Shown: one piece after another, positions 20,823 through 30,137 of the stretch
Layout of the letters: the number at the start of each line of letters is the position of its first letter
Numbering within the stretch: the first letter of the stretch is position 1
Assembly: GCF_000092365.1 (NCBI RefSeq)
Contig: NC_014218.1
Coordinates: forward strand, 1,302,001-1,366,000
Direction of reading: 5' to 3'
From: Arcanobacterium haemolyticum DSM 20595
GTDB lineage: Bacteria; Actinomycetota; Actinomycetes; Actinomycetales; Actinomycetaceae
DNA length: 64,000 nucleotides
Notes under the pieces: model-generated
Told to the model about the DNA's origin: nothing
Databases searched by the model: none
What the model saw: only the letters and a program-made list of their open reading frames with translations
Program-made: the position numbers and the translations under genes

Positions 20823-22609
20823 TCGCTCGTCCCTTCTGCAAGCGCCGCATAAATTGGGTGTTCAGTGAGGCTTGTTGGACTACCAACAGCACTGAGTATT
20901 CCTTTGTCTAAAATCGCTACTTGATCTACTCCACGCACCGATGCTGGGCGGTGAGCAATCGCCAGCACCGTTCTTCCGCCAGCATGGGAATGGATCAAAC
21001 GAGTTAAGGCCTGCTGAATAAGCGCCTCTGATTCTGGATCCGCAAATGCAGTTGCTTCGTCAAGAATCAAAATTGGCGGATCAATAAGCAAAGCACGGGC
21101 AATGGAAAGCCGTTGGCACTGTCCACCAGAAAGATACGTATCTACTCCATAGATCGTATCTAGCCCTAAGGGAAGCGCTGCGATATCATCAGCAATCTGC
21201 GCCTCCCGCAGCGCCTCCCAGATGTCATCATCCGATGCCTTGGGGCATCCCAACCGCACATTTTCGCGTAGAGAAATGCGAAGGATTTGCGGATCTTGTA
21301 AAACAAACCCTACTGTTCTGTAAAGGTCAGCATCAGAAAACATCCTGATATCAGTTCCACCAATCGTGATGCTTCCACGATCTGGATCGGAGAATCGAGC
21401 AAGTAGCGTGGCAAGAGTTGATTTCCCACCACCCGATGGCCCAATAAGTGCGGTAACTGTTCCTGGCTCCAATGTCAGAGAAACTCCATCTAGCGCTTTC
21501 GTTTTACCATAACTGAAGGAAACATCAGAGAAAACAACCTGAGAAACTTCACCATCATTCAACGGGTGCCCTTGCGTGCTTTCCACACTGGAAATCTGTG
21601 GAATGCTCAGCACTGATTCGATACGTAATGCCGCTGCACCTGCCAGCTGCAATGCCCACGTCATATTGGCTAACACTTCGATTGATTGAGGAATCGTCAA
21701 CGCAATAATAGAGATTGGAATGACGTCGGTTGCTTCCGCATACCCCGCATTCACGATAAGCGCACCTAGGCCCAAATTCACGATCAACAGAACCGATGTA
21801 GAAATCGTGGAGTAAGCGAGCGCTGACATCCGGAGCATCGGCCCACACCAGGCCAGATAAAACCGATGAAATTCTTCGGCTGCACATCGGTAGCGATCAT
21901 GTGCCTTGCCTGTTTGCCCAAAAGCCTTCACCACGCTGATTCCGGTAACAAACTCAACCATCGTGGCCGAGACAGCTCCGAGCTTAGTGTCCATCTCGGC
22001 CGTCTTCTCCCCCATGTCACGCATCATGAATGCCATAGCTCCCATATAGAAAGGAACGGTTGCGATAGCCACAAATCCAAGGATCCAATTCACATAGAAT
22101 GCATAGGTAAGCAACACGATTGGACTAATGATCGCCACTAGATTATCAACAGGAGCGTGCGCGATAACGGCGTGGATATCTGTAGTATCGTCCTGGATGC
22201 TTTTCCGCACCAGCCCTGAATTCGTGTCAGTAAACCATGCAAGTGGAGCTCGTGACATCCGTTGCGTTATTCTCTGCCGTATGTCTTTCCTTAAAGCCAC
22301 ATCCGCAAAATGAGTAATTGTTAACGCAAGGACGTACAAAAACAGGCGGATAACAAACAGGCATACGAGCACCATCAGCGCCCTAAAAACCGCATCAGGA
22401 TCGGGATTGGTATGTGCCTGCCACGCTGAAACAAGAATATCGGCCAACCATACGAGGGCAATAAAAGGCCCAACAGACAGGATTGCGGATGCCACCGCAA
22501 GCACCTGTGCAATTTTTATACGTCCAGATACTGGAGAAATGAGTTTTTTGAACGCGGCTCTCCCCGCTTTGTCTTTTTCTTTATTACTTAGTTCAGATGT
22601 GTCGTTCAT
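20819..22609 (-). CDS. ABC transporter, fused permease and ATPase (first half of pair)
   Basis: 596 residues with an exporter-type transmembrane domain and an ATPase domain (Walker A GPSGGGKST, signature LSGGQCQRLSIARALL, Walker B LILDEATAFAD, H-loop IAHRPASV). ATG 22609 was chosen because AAGG is six bases upstream; an ATG two codons earlier overlaps the Shine-Dalgarno. Signature LSGGQC instead of LSGGQ(R/K) is a small deviation. It overlaps the 3' end of the ECF ATPase gene by 17 bases and pairs with the downstream ABC gene. Confidence 0.88.
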   Translation of the reverse strand: MNDTSELSNKEKDKAGRAAFKKLISPVSGRIKIAQVLAVASAILSVGPFIALVWLADILVSAWQAHTNPDPDAVFRALMVLVCLFVIRLFLYVLALTITHFADVALRKDIRQRITQRMSRAPLAWFTDTNSGLVRKSIQDDTTDIHAVIAHAPVDNLVAIISPIVLLTYAFYVNWILGFVAIATVPFYMGAMAFMMRDMGEKTAEMDTKLGAVSATMVEFVTGISVVKAFGQTGKAHDRYRCAAEEFHRFYLAWCGPMLRMSALAYSTISTSVLLIVNLGLGALIVNAGYAEATDVIPISIIALTIPQSIEVLANMTWALQLAGAAALRIESVLSIPQISSVESTQGHPLNDGEVSQVVFSDVSFSYGKTKALDGVSLTLEPGTVTALIGPSGGGKSTLATLLARFSDPDRGSITIGGTDIRMFSDADLYRTVGFVLQDPQILRISLRENVRLGCPKASDDDIWEALREAQIADDIAALPLGLDTIYGVDTYLSGGQCQRLSIARALLIDPPILILDEATAFADPESEALIQQALTRLIHSHAGGRTVLAIAHRPASVRGVDQVAILDKGILSAVGSPTSLTEHPIYAALAEGTSE

Positions 22610-24110
22610 ATTCATCCTTATGTGATAGAGCAGCACGCGTTTCGTGGATTGGCATAATGTCAGTCACGAGGTCTGCACAGGTGGCAATAAGTTCTTGATC
22701 GTGGGTTATGACCACAACGACGTGGCCTTGTTGCGCAAGGCTTCGGAAGAGGGAACCGATGGATTCTAGTTGCCGATAGTCCACCCCAGACGTTGGTTCG
22801 TCAAAAAGAACTAAACGCCGTTTGGTTGCGAGTGCCGCCGCGATAACTAATCGTTGTTTTTGCCCTCCAGACAGGCTTAACGGATGTCTGGAGGCAGTGT
22901 GTGTAAGGTCCAGTTGCGCCAGAAGCGCTTCCGCGTCCACATCGCGATCTGCTCCCAGTGCAATTTCGCCAACAACGGTGTCTGAGAATAGTTGACGGTG
23001 GACATCTTGCATCACAATTGACGTCTGGTTGGTGAGTTTACGTGGCGACATCGCGTTTCCATCAAGGAAAATTTCCCCCGATTCAGGTTTCAGAAGGCCG
23101 CAGAGTAAACGAGCGAGCGTCGTTTTTCCCGCCCCGTTTGGCCCTGTGATCGCAGTTATCGCACCGGCCGGAAAATCAGTTGTTACGTTGTCTAAAACGA
23201 GGTTTTCTTTGTACGAAAATCGCACGTTTCGTAACGAAACTCCAGAAGAAAGTGGTGGTTCGACGTCGCTCTGTTCGCCCGACACTCGCTCATCCGTCTC
23301 TTTCTGGTTGAGAAATACTGATGGAACGCACCCGCTATCAGGGCGGTGAAGCGTGCGGATGCCGCGAGCGCGACGCTCCGATTCTGTGATGCAAAAGAAC
23401 TTTTTTCCATCAATGATTTCAGGGCGTTCACCTGGATGGAAATACACCACCTGATCTACCAGATCCCGCAGGAAATAGAGTCGGTGTTCTGCGATGACGA
23501 TAGTTTTTCCGGCGCTCTTTTGTTCCGCCAGAAGCCGGGCGAAATTGGTGATCGCTTCGGGGCTGAGATTCGCCGTGGGTTCGTCAAAAAGCAGGACTGG
23601 AACGTGGGCGGCCAACGCGCTCGCTTCGGCAACCGATTGAAGCTGGCCGCCTGACAGGGTGTGGAGACTGCGATTGAGCAGGTGAGACACGCGGGTGTCA
23701 TGCGCCGCCCTAGTTATCCGTTCCCACAATTCATCTGGAGGAACCTGATAGTTTTCTCCAGCGTAGGCGATTTCGGATACAACATGGCTGCTGAAGAATT
23801 GAGTTCTCGGGTTCTGGAAAACGGTAGCACTCATCCGGCCAACATCAACGATATCAACCGTTTCGAGGTCTATACCATTCACCTTAATATGCCCACCAAG
23901 ATACCCGGGCTGCAGTTGAGGAATGAGCCCGTTGAGCATTTTCAACGCAGTAGATTTCCCGCTCCCAGAAGGACCACAGAAAAGAGTACAACTACCTGGC
24001 GGAATATTTAACGTAAAGTCCCGAAACACATACGCCGGCTGTTCTCCTTGTGGAACTGGATAAGCGAACGACGCATCAACGAAAGAAATACATCCTTCTT
24101 GCATTTCCAT
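22593..24110 (-). CDS. ECF transporter ATPase, two fused ABC domains (A-A')
   Basis: 505 residues containing two complete nucleotide-binding domains in tandem. Domain 1: CGPSGSGKSTALKMLNGL, signature TLSGGQLQSVAEAS, Walker B LLFDEPTANLS. Domain 2: TGPNGAGKTTLARLL, signature LSLSGGQKQRL, Walker B VLFDEPTSGVD. The fused form drives energy-coupling-factor importers. The ATG at 24110 shares one base with the stop of the T-component gene and has AGGAGG six bases upstream. Partner genes T and S lie directly upstream. Confidence 0.92.
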   Translation of the reverse strand: MEMQEGCISFVDASFAYPVPQGEQPAYVFRDFTLNIPPGSCTLFCGPSGSGKSTALKMLNGLIPQLQPGYLGGHIKVNGIDLETVDIVDVGRMSATVFQNPRTQFFSSHVVSEIAYAGENYQVPPDELWERITRAAHDTRVSHLLNRSLHTLSGGQLQSVAEASALAAHVPVLLFDEPTANLSPEAITNFARLLAEQKSAGKTIVIAEHRLYFLRDLVDQVVYFHPGERPEIIDGKKFFCITESERRARGIRTLHRPDSGCVPSVFLNQKETDERVSGEQSDVEPPLSSGVSLRNVRFSYKENLVLDNVTTDFPAGAITAITGPNGAGKTTLARLLCGLLKPESGEIFLDGNAMSPRKLTNQTSIVMQDVHRQLFSDTVVGEIALGADRDVDAEALLAQLDLTHTASRHPLSLSGGQKQRLVIAAALATKRRLVLFDEPTSGVDYRQLESIGSLFRSLAQQGHVVVVITHDQELIATCADLVTDIMPIHETRAALSHKDEYERHI

Positions 24111-24916
24111 CACTGGCCTCCTGTAACGAGCACGAAGATCGACGCAGCGTCTGGGTTACAGATCCGCACAACAATCAGCGTCGTGGTGATGACGATAAGA
24201 ACGGCGTCGGATACGCCCATTGACGTTCCGCACAATGGACGCGGGCGTTGCGGGCCACCCAATCCTCTAATCACTGCCGACGCGGTAAGATCGTCGGCAA
24301 TTCGTAACACTCCTGCCAGGAGAGGAACGATCAGGTATTGCACCGTTTTTAATGGGTGAATAATGACGTCTCGCCCCATGAGCTGTATTCCACGAAGTTT
24401 CATGGCTTCTTGTATCGCTTTAAACTCAGCAAACACAGTAGGAACGAAACGCAGCATCACCAAAATGGCAGAAACAAGCGATCGAGGCAAGCGAAGATCG
24501 TAGAGGGCAGCCGCCAATCGTGCCACGCTCATCGAATAAATCGCATAGATACCGATCGTTACAGTTAATGTAAAACGAGCCATCCAAAAACTCATACCGA
24601 CCATGAATGCCACAAAGCCTTGCGTTCCCAAAAACGCTCCATACGAAGTAAAGAGCAGAAATACACCTTCAAGAATCACAAAAGTGAGGACTCCCCTACC
24701 TGTTGCCACCGAAGCGAACAAAAAGCCAACAAGTAACGATGCTGCGATCAATACCGGAGTACTAGCGCTACCCATCACTACCGCATTGATAGCCGCAACA
24801 ATAAAGAGCGTGGTTCGTGGATCGTTGCGCAAATATCGCACCGGTTTCCAGGTTAACGATAGAAGAGCCAACCGATTCTCATGGGTGATTGGTGCATGTG
24901 TGAACGTCGTCGTCAT
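24110..24916 (-). CDS. ECF transporter transmembrane T component
   Basis: A 268-residue CbiQ/EcfT-like membrane protein: several hydrophobic helices followed by the coupling region FKAIQEAMKLRGIQLMGRD, where the Ala-Arg-Gly type coupling motif contacts the ATPases. ATG 24916 lies 13 bases after the S-component stop; the in-frame codons further upstream would run through the S gene and were rejected. Confidence 0.88.
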   Translation of the reverse strand: MTTTFTHAPITHENRLALLSLTWKPVRYLRNDPRTTLFIVAAINAVVMGSASTPVLIAASLLVGFLFASVATGRGVLTFVILEGVFLLFTSYGAFLGTQGFVAFMVGMSFWMARFTLTVTIGIYAIYSMSVARLAAALYDLRLPRSLVSAILVMLRFVPTVFAEFKAIQEAMKLRGIQLMGRDVIIHPLKTVQYLIVPLLAGVLRIADDLTASAVIRGLGGPQRPRPLCGTSMGVSDAVLIVITTTLIVVRICNPDAASIFVLVTGGQ

Positions 24917-24929
24917 CTGGCACCAAATT

Positions 24930-25565
24930 TCAGGCGATTCCTGCTTTATTGAAATGCTTCTGGAGCAATACTGTTCCAATCCACCCACCAACGAGCGAAA
25001 GGAAGAAATCAATGATAAGGAAAATAATCAGGATCTTCGGAGTAAAGAGAGCCTGCATCTGGTCTGCATATTCTTGCCCCATCTGGCTGGCGATATCAGC
25101 GAAATAAGCGTCGGCAGCGTAGAAAATTGGGAGCCACGCGCCGATGTACCACAGCTGCAAAATAGCATAAGCGAAAATATTCTTCCCTCGGTTTACATAT
25201 CGGCCAGTCCATGCCAAAAGATCGCCCAAGAAGGCCATAACTGTTGTAAACAAAAGCGTGGTCCAGCTATGCCCCGTAAGCAGCATCAGTAAGCCGATAA
25301 TGATGCCAAGTGCAGTCAATGCTCCGAACGATTTAATTTTGTTAAGCATAAGAATGATGATCGTTCCTTCGATAAGGAACGCAAGCGGCCCAGACACGAG
25401 CATAAATTGCGGACCGAAAAATCCCAGCATGCCGATCGCAAAAAATATCACGAAATATATCGCCGTAAAGACTCCGGTGTAGACGACCTTATGAGCAGAT
25501 ACACCAGATTGTGATCGCGTTTTGTACTCTGGCGTGGCATTTTCTTGTTGATTATCAATAGACAT
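24930..25565 (-). CDS. ECF transporter S component, MptD/Trep_Strep family
   Basis: A 211-residue membrane protein with five to six helices that binds the substrate in the ECF importer. The text YTGVFTAIYFVIFFAIGMLG and the later WIGTVLLQKHFNKAGI match the MptD (Trep_Strep) family of putative S components, whose substrate is not firmly known. The start at ATG 25565 has AGGGGG upstream; an ATG at 25598 abuts the iron box and lacks a ribosome-binding site. First gene of the S-T-AA'-ABC-ABC-TetR operon. Confidence 0.87.
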   Translation of the reverse strand: MSIDNQQENATPEYKTRSQSGVSAHKVVYTGVFTAIYFVIFFAIGMLGFFGPQFMLVSGPLAFLIEGTIIILMLNKIKSFGALTALGIIIGLLMLLTGHSWTTLLFTTVMAFLGDLLAWTGRYVNRGKNIFAYAILQLWYIGAWLPIFYAADAYFADIASQMGQEYADQMQALFTPKILIIFLIIDFFLSLVGGWIGTVLLQKHFNKAGIA

Positions 25566-25600
25566 GATACACATCCCCCTATACTGAATGACGTTCATAA

Positions 25601-25619
25601 TTAGGTTAGCACACCCTAA
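25601..25619 (-). promoter_or_regulatory. DtxR/IdeR-type iron box
   Basis: TTAGGTTAGCACACCCTAA matches the IdeR/DtxR 19-mer consensus TTAGGTTAGGCTAACCTAA at 15 of 19 positions. It sits 36 bases before the S-component start and the operon reads away from it. This predicts iron-dependent repression of the whole ECF/ABC operon. Confidence 0.8.
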
Positions 25620-25739
25620 TACTGAATTATATTAGGCTTTAGTCACATAAAAACGTGAGCGCGTTTCACTAAAGAAAATCAGAGAGAAACGCCCTAGATT
25701 TAACACGCAGCGACAACATGAGAAGGCGATGGAGGCTTC

Positions 25740-26167
25740 ATGAATACTCAGGAAAACAGCACTGTTTCGCGCTCACAGCATCACCGATTATCTATCTTGG
25801 ACGTCACCACGCTATCCGTCATCGGCACATGGCTACTCATCCTCGCAGCCAAAAACTTTATATCTTTCGCGCAATCCACACCAGAAAATTCACAATATTT
25901 TTCCGATGGCCTTACATATCTCTGGGGAGCCGCAATAATTTCGTTTCTTTTCCACATGCTCTCATCCGCCACATCCGTAACCACAAGCAAAGTGATCACG
26001 CTGGGTCTGCTTGTTGCAACGGCGGCGAACCTACCAGATACTCTCACAGAAATCTTATATTCAAACGCAACACACAGCTTCATAATCCCCGCACAAGGCT
26101 TGCTATCATCGCAGGAATCACAATCGCAGCCCTCAGCCCACGAATCGCAACCTCACATCATCACTGA
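25740..26167 (+). pseudogene. Small membrane protein, frameshifted
   Basis: Not recognised. The N-terminal 115 residues from ATG 25740 hold three hydrophobic segments (VTTLSVIGTWLLILAAKNFI; LWGAAIISFLFHMLS; ITLGLLVATAANLPDTL). At about 26095 the frame loses membrane character, while the next frame continues as a fourth helix (LAIIAGITIAALSPRIATS) and stops at 26167. A one-base change therefore separates the last helix. The hairpin at 26244-26275 is placed correctly as its terminator. Divergent from the iron operon. Confidence 0.5.
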
Positions 26168-26243
26168 ACGAAAACTGCGGCACCGCTGGCTGCCACAGCA
26201 TGTTGCCATAGTTCTGTATAAGGTGCTCGATCGGCGGCTGGGA

Positions 26244-26275
26244 GCACAGCAGTGCCATATACGGCACTGCTGTGC
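26244..26275. terminator. 13-bp stem-loop
   Basis: GCACAGCAGTGCC / GGCACTGCTGTGC around a six-base loop. Its centre GTGCCATATACGGCAC differs by one base from the centre of the palindrome at 13895-13946. Lies between the small membrane protein and the MerR gene. Confidence 0.65.
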
Positions 26276-26350
26276 AGCTTCCCGCTCATCTGGCCCCCTA
26301 TCGCTTGTTATACTTGACTCTTACGCCACGTCAGGCATCAAAGTAGAGAT

Positions 26351-27139
26351 ATGAGCACAGAAAAACGAACCATCGGGGAAACCGCGCAGCTCCTAGGCGT
26401 TTCCATACGTACGTTGCACTACTGGGAAGAGCGCGGGATCACGCATCCTTCCCGCGAATCGTGGTCGGGGTATCGCCTCTATTCGGAGGCCGATATCACC
26501 CGCCTTCAACAAGCGTTGGTGTATCGCGCTACCGGCATGGATTTAGACACCATCGTTGAATTACTTAATTCCAACGATGATCCCGTGGCTCACTTTCAAC
26601 GTCAACGAGACAAGCTCATAGATAAAGAACACGAACTGAGAGCAATGATAGAGGCTCTCGATCATCTATTGGAGGATGCTATGACGGATAAAAAATTATC
26701 AATTGACGATATCGCAGACGTTCTCGGAGATGCGAATTTCGCAACTTACCACGCCGAAGCGGAAGAAAAATGGGGCGATACTGACGACTGGGCAATTGCT
26801 CAGCGCACCAGCGCCAAGATGAGCGCGGACGATTGGAAATCGTTAAAGGAACGCACCGACGCCATCGAAAATCGTCTCGCAACGGCAATGAAGCAAGGCG
26901 TTCTACCGGGAAGTCCAGAAGCAAACGAACTGGCGGATGCCCACCGCGAATTGCTTTCCGAATCGTTCCCCGTTTCGTACGCTAAACAGGTGATTCTTGC
27001 GCGTGGCTACGTGGAAGATCTGCGATTTACGCGTCACTATGATAGCCGTGAAGAGGGGTTGGCACAGTGGCTCAAGGCGATAATTGACGCAAATGCGCGG
27101 GCGCACGGAGTCGATCCGAACAGCGCAACGTGGGAGTGA
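26351..27139 (+). CDS. MerR family regulator with TipAS antibiotic-recognition domain
   Basis: 262 residues. The MerR helix-turn-helix spans residues 7-70 (IGETAQLLGVSIRTLHYWEERGI; SGYRLYSEADITRLQQ), followed by a coiled coil and a TipAS-like helical domain from about 120 (WGDTDDWAIAQRTSAKMSADDWKSL ... FTRHYDSREEGLAQWLKAII). TipA proteins bind peptide antibiotics and activate transport genes. A shorter in-frame start (MTDKKLSIDD, near residue 110) could give a TipAS-only form, as in TipA. Confidence 0.88.
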   Translation: MSTEKRTIGETAQLLGVSIRTLHYWEERGITHPSRESWSGYRLYSEADITRLQQALVYRATGMDLDTIVELLNSNDDPVAHFQRQRDKLIDKEHELRAMIEALDHLLEDAMTDKKLSIDDIADVLGDANFATYHAEAEEKWGDTDDWAIAQRTSAKMSADDWKSLKERTDAIENRLATAMKQGVLPGSPEANELADAHRELLSESFPVSYAKQVILARGYVEDLRFTRHYDSREEGLAQWLKAIIDANARAHGVDPNSATWE

Positions 27140-27146
27140 CACGACG

Positions 27147-27177
27147 TGGGGCCGCGCGCGTCAATCGCGCGGCCCCA
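27147..27177. terminator. GC-rich stem-loop after the MerR gene
   Basis: TGGGGCCGCGCG and CGCGCGGCCCCA pair perfectly over 12 bp with a seven-base loop, seven bases after the MerR stop codon. No U-tail. Confidence 0.75.
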
Positions 27178-27380
27178 GTCTCCGCATTCGAATGTATGCC
27201 ACCACGATAACTCCGCCAAACGCCGATGGCTTAAAAATGCGAGGCGTTCGTGGGAGTAACTTTAACCAGATAATTAAACGCGCGCGGGAAGCGACGGGAA
27301 GCGGACCAACAAAATCGCAACCAAACCTATGCCCCACAACAGCGCCACCCAGCGAACACATCGCGTAATGTTAAGTTCAC

Positions 27381-27440
27381 TTGACACTCCCAGGCCACAC
27401 CCGTAACGTAAGGACTGCAAGAAAGTAAAGGAAACTTTAC
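27381..27440 (+). promoter_or_regulatory. Promoter and inverted-repeat operator of the membrane protein/XRE pair
   Basis: TTGACA (27381-27386) and TAACGT (27404-27409) are spaced by 17 bases. Downstream at 27425-27440 lies GTAAAGgaaaCTTTAC, a perfect 6+4+6 inverted repeat between the start site and the gene at 27469; it is a good operator candidate for the XRE regulator encoded second in the operon. The 200 bases before the promoter hold no convincing gene. Confidence 0.5.
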
Positions 27441-27468
27441 AGCGCGACAATCACAACGGAGGACTCTC

Positions 27469-27915
27469 ATGAACGCACAACAATCACGGTGGGGATATCT
27501 TAAAAACTCAACACGGTCAGCTTTAACGGTAAGCATCCCCGGCGGAGCACTGATCACGGCGCTTACGGGTGGCGGTATCGCGTTTTCTGGCCTAATCAAC
27601 GGCCCATTTTGGCTTATTTTTACCGTGTTTTTCGCGTTCCAATTCCCGATTTGGGTTGCGATCGTCTGGGCACTCGCCGTAGACCGCAACACGATCACAG
27701 GCGCAGTCCGCGACCCCGACAACAGCATCGAAAACGCATGGTTTACGAGGGCTGGGAACAACACACTTTTTGCGACCTTCCCTGTAGTGGGGATTGGTTC
27801 CGCAGTCTTTCAATTTTTGGATTACGACGCCGTTGCCATAACTCTCACTGGAATCTTTATTTTCATGTCACTCACCTTTGTGGCATGCTACGCCTTTGAA
27901 AAGTATCGCGGGTGA
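27469..27915 (+). CDS. Small four-helix membrane protein
   Basis: 148 residues with about three to four hydrophobic segments (ALITALTGGGIAFSGLI; FWLIFTVFFAFQFPIWVAIVWAL; VAITLTGIFIFMSLTFVACY). Family not recognised. GGAGGACTCTC precedes the ATG. The XRE regulator follows after six bases; such membrane-protein/short-XRE pairs are common in Gram-positive bacteria. Confidence 0.7.
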   Translation: MNAQQSRWGYLKNSTRSALTVSIPGGALITALTGGGIAFSGLINGPFWLIFTVFFAFQFPIWVAIVWALAVDRNTITGAVRDPDNSIENAWFTRAGNNTLFATFPVVGIGSAVFQFLDYDAVAITLTGIFIFMSLTFVACYAFEKYRG

Positions 27916-27921
27916 CGAACG

Positions 27922-28119
27922 ATGAAAAACAATGTGAGCGCTTTGCGCGCCGAACATGGATTCTCTCAACAAGTACTTGCAGATAAGCTCGGAGTGAGCC
28001 GGCAAACCATTATCTCTATCGAAAAGGGCAGATTCGATCCATCGCTCCCCCTGGCCTTCGCCATGGCAGCCTTGTTCAATTTGCGAATCGAGGATATTTT
28101 TTCGCCGGATGAAGGGTGA
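27922..28119 (+). CDS. Short XRE-type transcriptional regulator
   Basis: A 65-residue protein that is almost only a helix-turn-helix (LRAEHGFSQQVLADKLGVSRQTIISIEKGRFDPSLPLAFAMAALF) and ends in IEDIFSPDE, the hallmark of the YgzD/Cro-like short regulators. Encoded six bases after the membrane protein gene, whose function it may control or sense; the inverted repeat at 27425 may be its site. Confidence 0.85.
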   Translation: MKNNVSALRAEHGFSQQVLADKLGVSRQTIISIEKGRFDPSLPLAFAMAALFNLRIEDIFSPDEG

Positions 28120-28446
28120 GACGACGTGTCCCGCCGACCGTTCATAATGAACTAAACTCGTACAAAATGTCTCAACGATCTGTAGTTGATTCAGATTACC
28201 GAGATTTTGCCTGCACCCCATCATTGTTCGACGCGATTATTATTGCCATAATAAAAGAGGAAATAAACGAACCACCCAACTCAATGCCAGTATATGGAAG
28301 CAGTCATCCTCTCCCGCATCGATGCCCGCATCAAGGCTGGATTGAATCCGCCCGGTCTTATTAACGCCATTATCAACGTCACGCAACTTTTGATTGCCTC
28401 GAAAATTCGAGCTACCAACAGAAATACGTAGCTTTGCAACACCAGG

Positions 28447-28921
28447 TTGCGCGATAGCCATTGGGGATGGCTACCCAGAAGTTGAGAAGCTAGTGACACT
28501 AGCGCAGACATTAGAGATATCCCTTGATAGTCTTTTTGCTCTTCATCAAATTTCAGAACCCCACAAAGCAGATACTAAAGAAGAATCTCAGGTTCACTAC
28601 ATTCACATAAAGCAACCTTCTGACCGCATTGCTATAACTTCTTTTGATAAGAAGAAATTGTTATTGTGCTACGAAGTACGCGCAACTCCGTCGATAGGCA
28701 CAGGGAAAATCAAGTACGCCCTCCTTGGAATCACCGAAAAAGGTTTTTGGGGCAGAAAAGAAGAAATCATCGGATGGTACACGGATATCGATAGTATTAA
28801 TAAGGAAATTAACGCGGTAAATACTGCAATCGCGGCTGGCGAAGCTCATTACGAACTCCAATTCTTCGTCAAAGCAGAACTCAAAGGTCTATTCAGTATC
28901 CCGAAAATTATTGACGCATAA
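28447..28921 (+). pseudogene. C-terminal remnant of an XRE regulator
   Basis: The frame opens abruptly with GDGYPEVEKLVTLAQTLEISLDSLFA, the last helix of an XRE domain, and continues into a roughly 130-residue C-terminal domain (KGFWGRKEEIIGWYTDIDSI). The first two thirds of the DNA-binding domain and the start codon are missing. The 300 bases upstream (28120-28446) hold only a 46-codon open stretch from 28293 without recognisable meaning. Confidence 0.55.
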
Positions 28922-28997
28922 CATCCGGGACATCAACATCTTCAAAGATCGCGCTAGTTAACTACAACGATTCAAACTTACTCAGCATCGTCGTTTT

Positions 28998-29043
28998 ATA
29001 AGAAAAATAAGAAAGATAAGAAAGATAAGAAAGAATAAGAAAG
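28998..29043. repeat. Short tandem repeat (ATAAGAAAG)5
   Basis: Five copies of the nonamer ATAAGAAAG, one with an extra A and one with a G-to-A change, end 14 bases before the ATPase pseudogene start. A purine-rich slippage-prone tract in the position of a promoter/leader. Confidence 0.8.
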
Positions 29044-29056
29044 TTATACTAGCTGT

Positions 29057-29888
29057 ATGAGAAAACGCAACCCTTTCAAAGCCTCGCTAGGCTCGACACC
29101 TCCACTCCAGGACGCTCGCACATCATTGATGATTTCCAGCAAGGCATCATAGATGGCCCGGGCGCACACGAGCGCATTTCCCTAGTGACAGGCCCGCGAG
29201 GAATTGGAAAAACAGTCATACTAAATGAGTTTGAACAGGTCGCCCTCAATGAAGGGTGGACGGTGTTCAGTGAGACAGCAACGCCCGGCTTCACTGATCG
29301 ACTCACTCGGGCTATCCTTAAAAAACTAGATACGGATATCCGTCTTACAGGTATCGATTTCTCCATATTAGGAGCGGGCTTCGGCACACAGTGGGTAGCA
29401 CAAACGTACAAAGAGCCAACTTTTCGTGAAGCTGCAAGCCTTCTTCTTGATGCTCTCGTAGAAGTGAGCCATAAAATCAATCAAGAACCCACAGGTATTC
29501 TTATCACCCTTGACGAACTCCACCATCTTCATGTAGACGAGATTATTCAATTTAGTTCCACGGTCCAGCATCTGGTGCGCGAAGACCGACAGATTGCAGT
29601 GGCCATGGCAGGAATTCCATCATCAGTTAAGCCATTGCTGGCAGAAAAAAGGGGAACGAACCCTGTTACTTTTCTTAGGCGCGCAAAACGATGGCCCTTC
29701 ACAAACCAAGACTATTGCGCAAGGTCTTGACCCAAACACCACAGTACGCCAACACCTACCGCAATCGCCTCATTGAAGCACAAATGATTTATACGCCTAG
29801 GACAGGCTACGTAGACTTTGAGCTCCCATACTTACGTGAATACTTACGCACCCACGCCGCCTCGCTCATGACACTTACAACATACTAG
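29057..29888 (+). pseudogene. AAA-type ATPase, degraded
   Basis: Starts at ATG 29057 (MRKRNPFKASLGSTPP), shifts frame near 29108 into IIDDFQQGIIDGPG and the Walker A TGPRGIGKTV, and keeps a Walker B-like GILITLDELHHL. After FLRRAKRW near 29690 the frame changes again and a stretch is missing; the tail YRNRLIEAQMIYTPRTGYVDFELPYLREYL matches the end of this ATPase family (single-protein AAA ATPases of unknown role). Two lesions, so non-functional. Confidence 0.7.
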
Positions 29889-30137
29889 AGCTACTGCCGG
29901 ATACGTGGACTTTAATACTCACGCCAAAGCCGCTCCACGTACAAGATCTGATCGGGAAATCTTCATACAGGCAGCTTTTTCATCAAGAATGACAATTTAC
30001 GATAATAATATGGATTCAATCGCGCACCAGGCCTAAAACGCCACAAAATCACAGCGTCTCATTTTCTTGTCGGACCCCGGGGTTACAATCGCACTATAAG
30101 GAAAGTCGCCTACACACCGGAAAGAGAAAGGACTCTC

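Noticed and set aside
28998-29043. Possible CRISPR-like array
   Set aside because: Nine-base units without spacers; simple tandem repeat.
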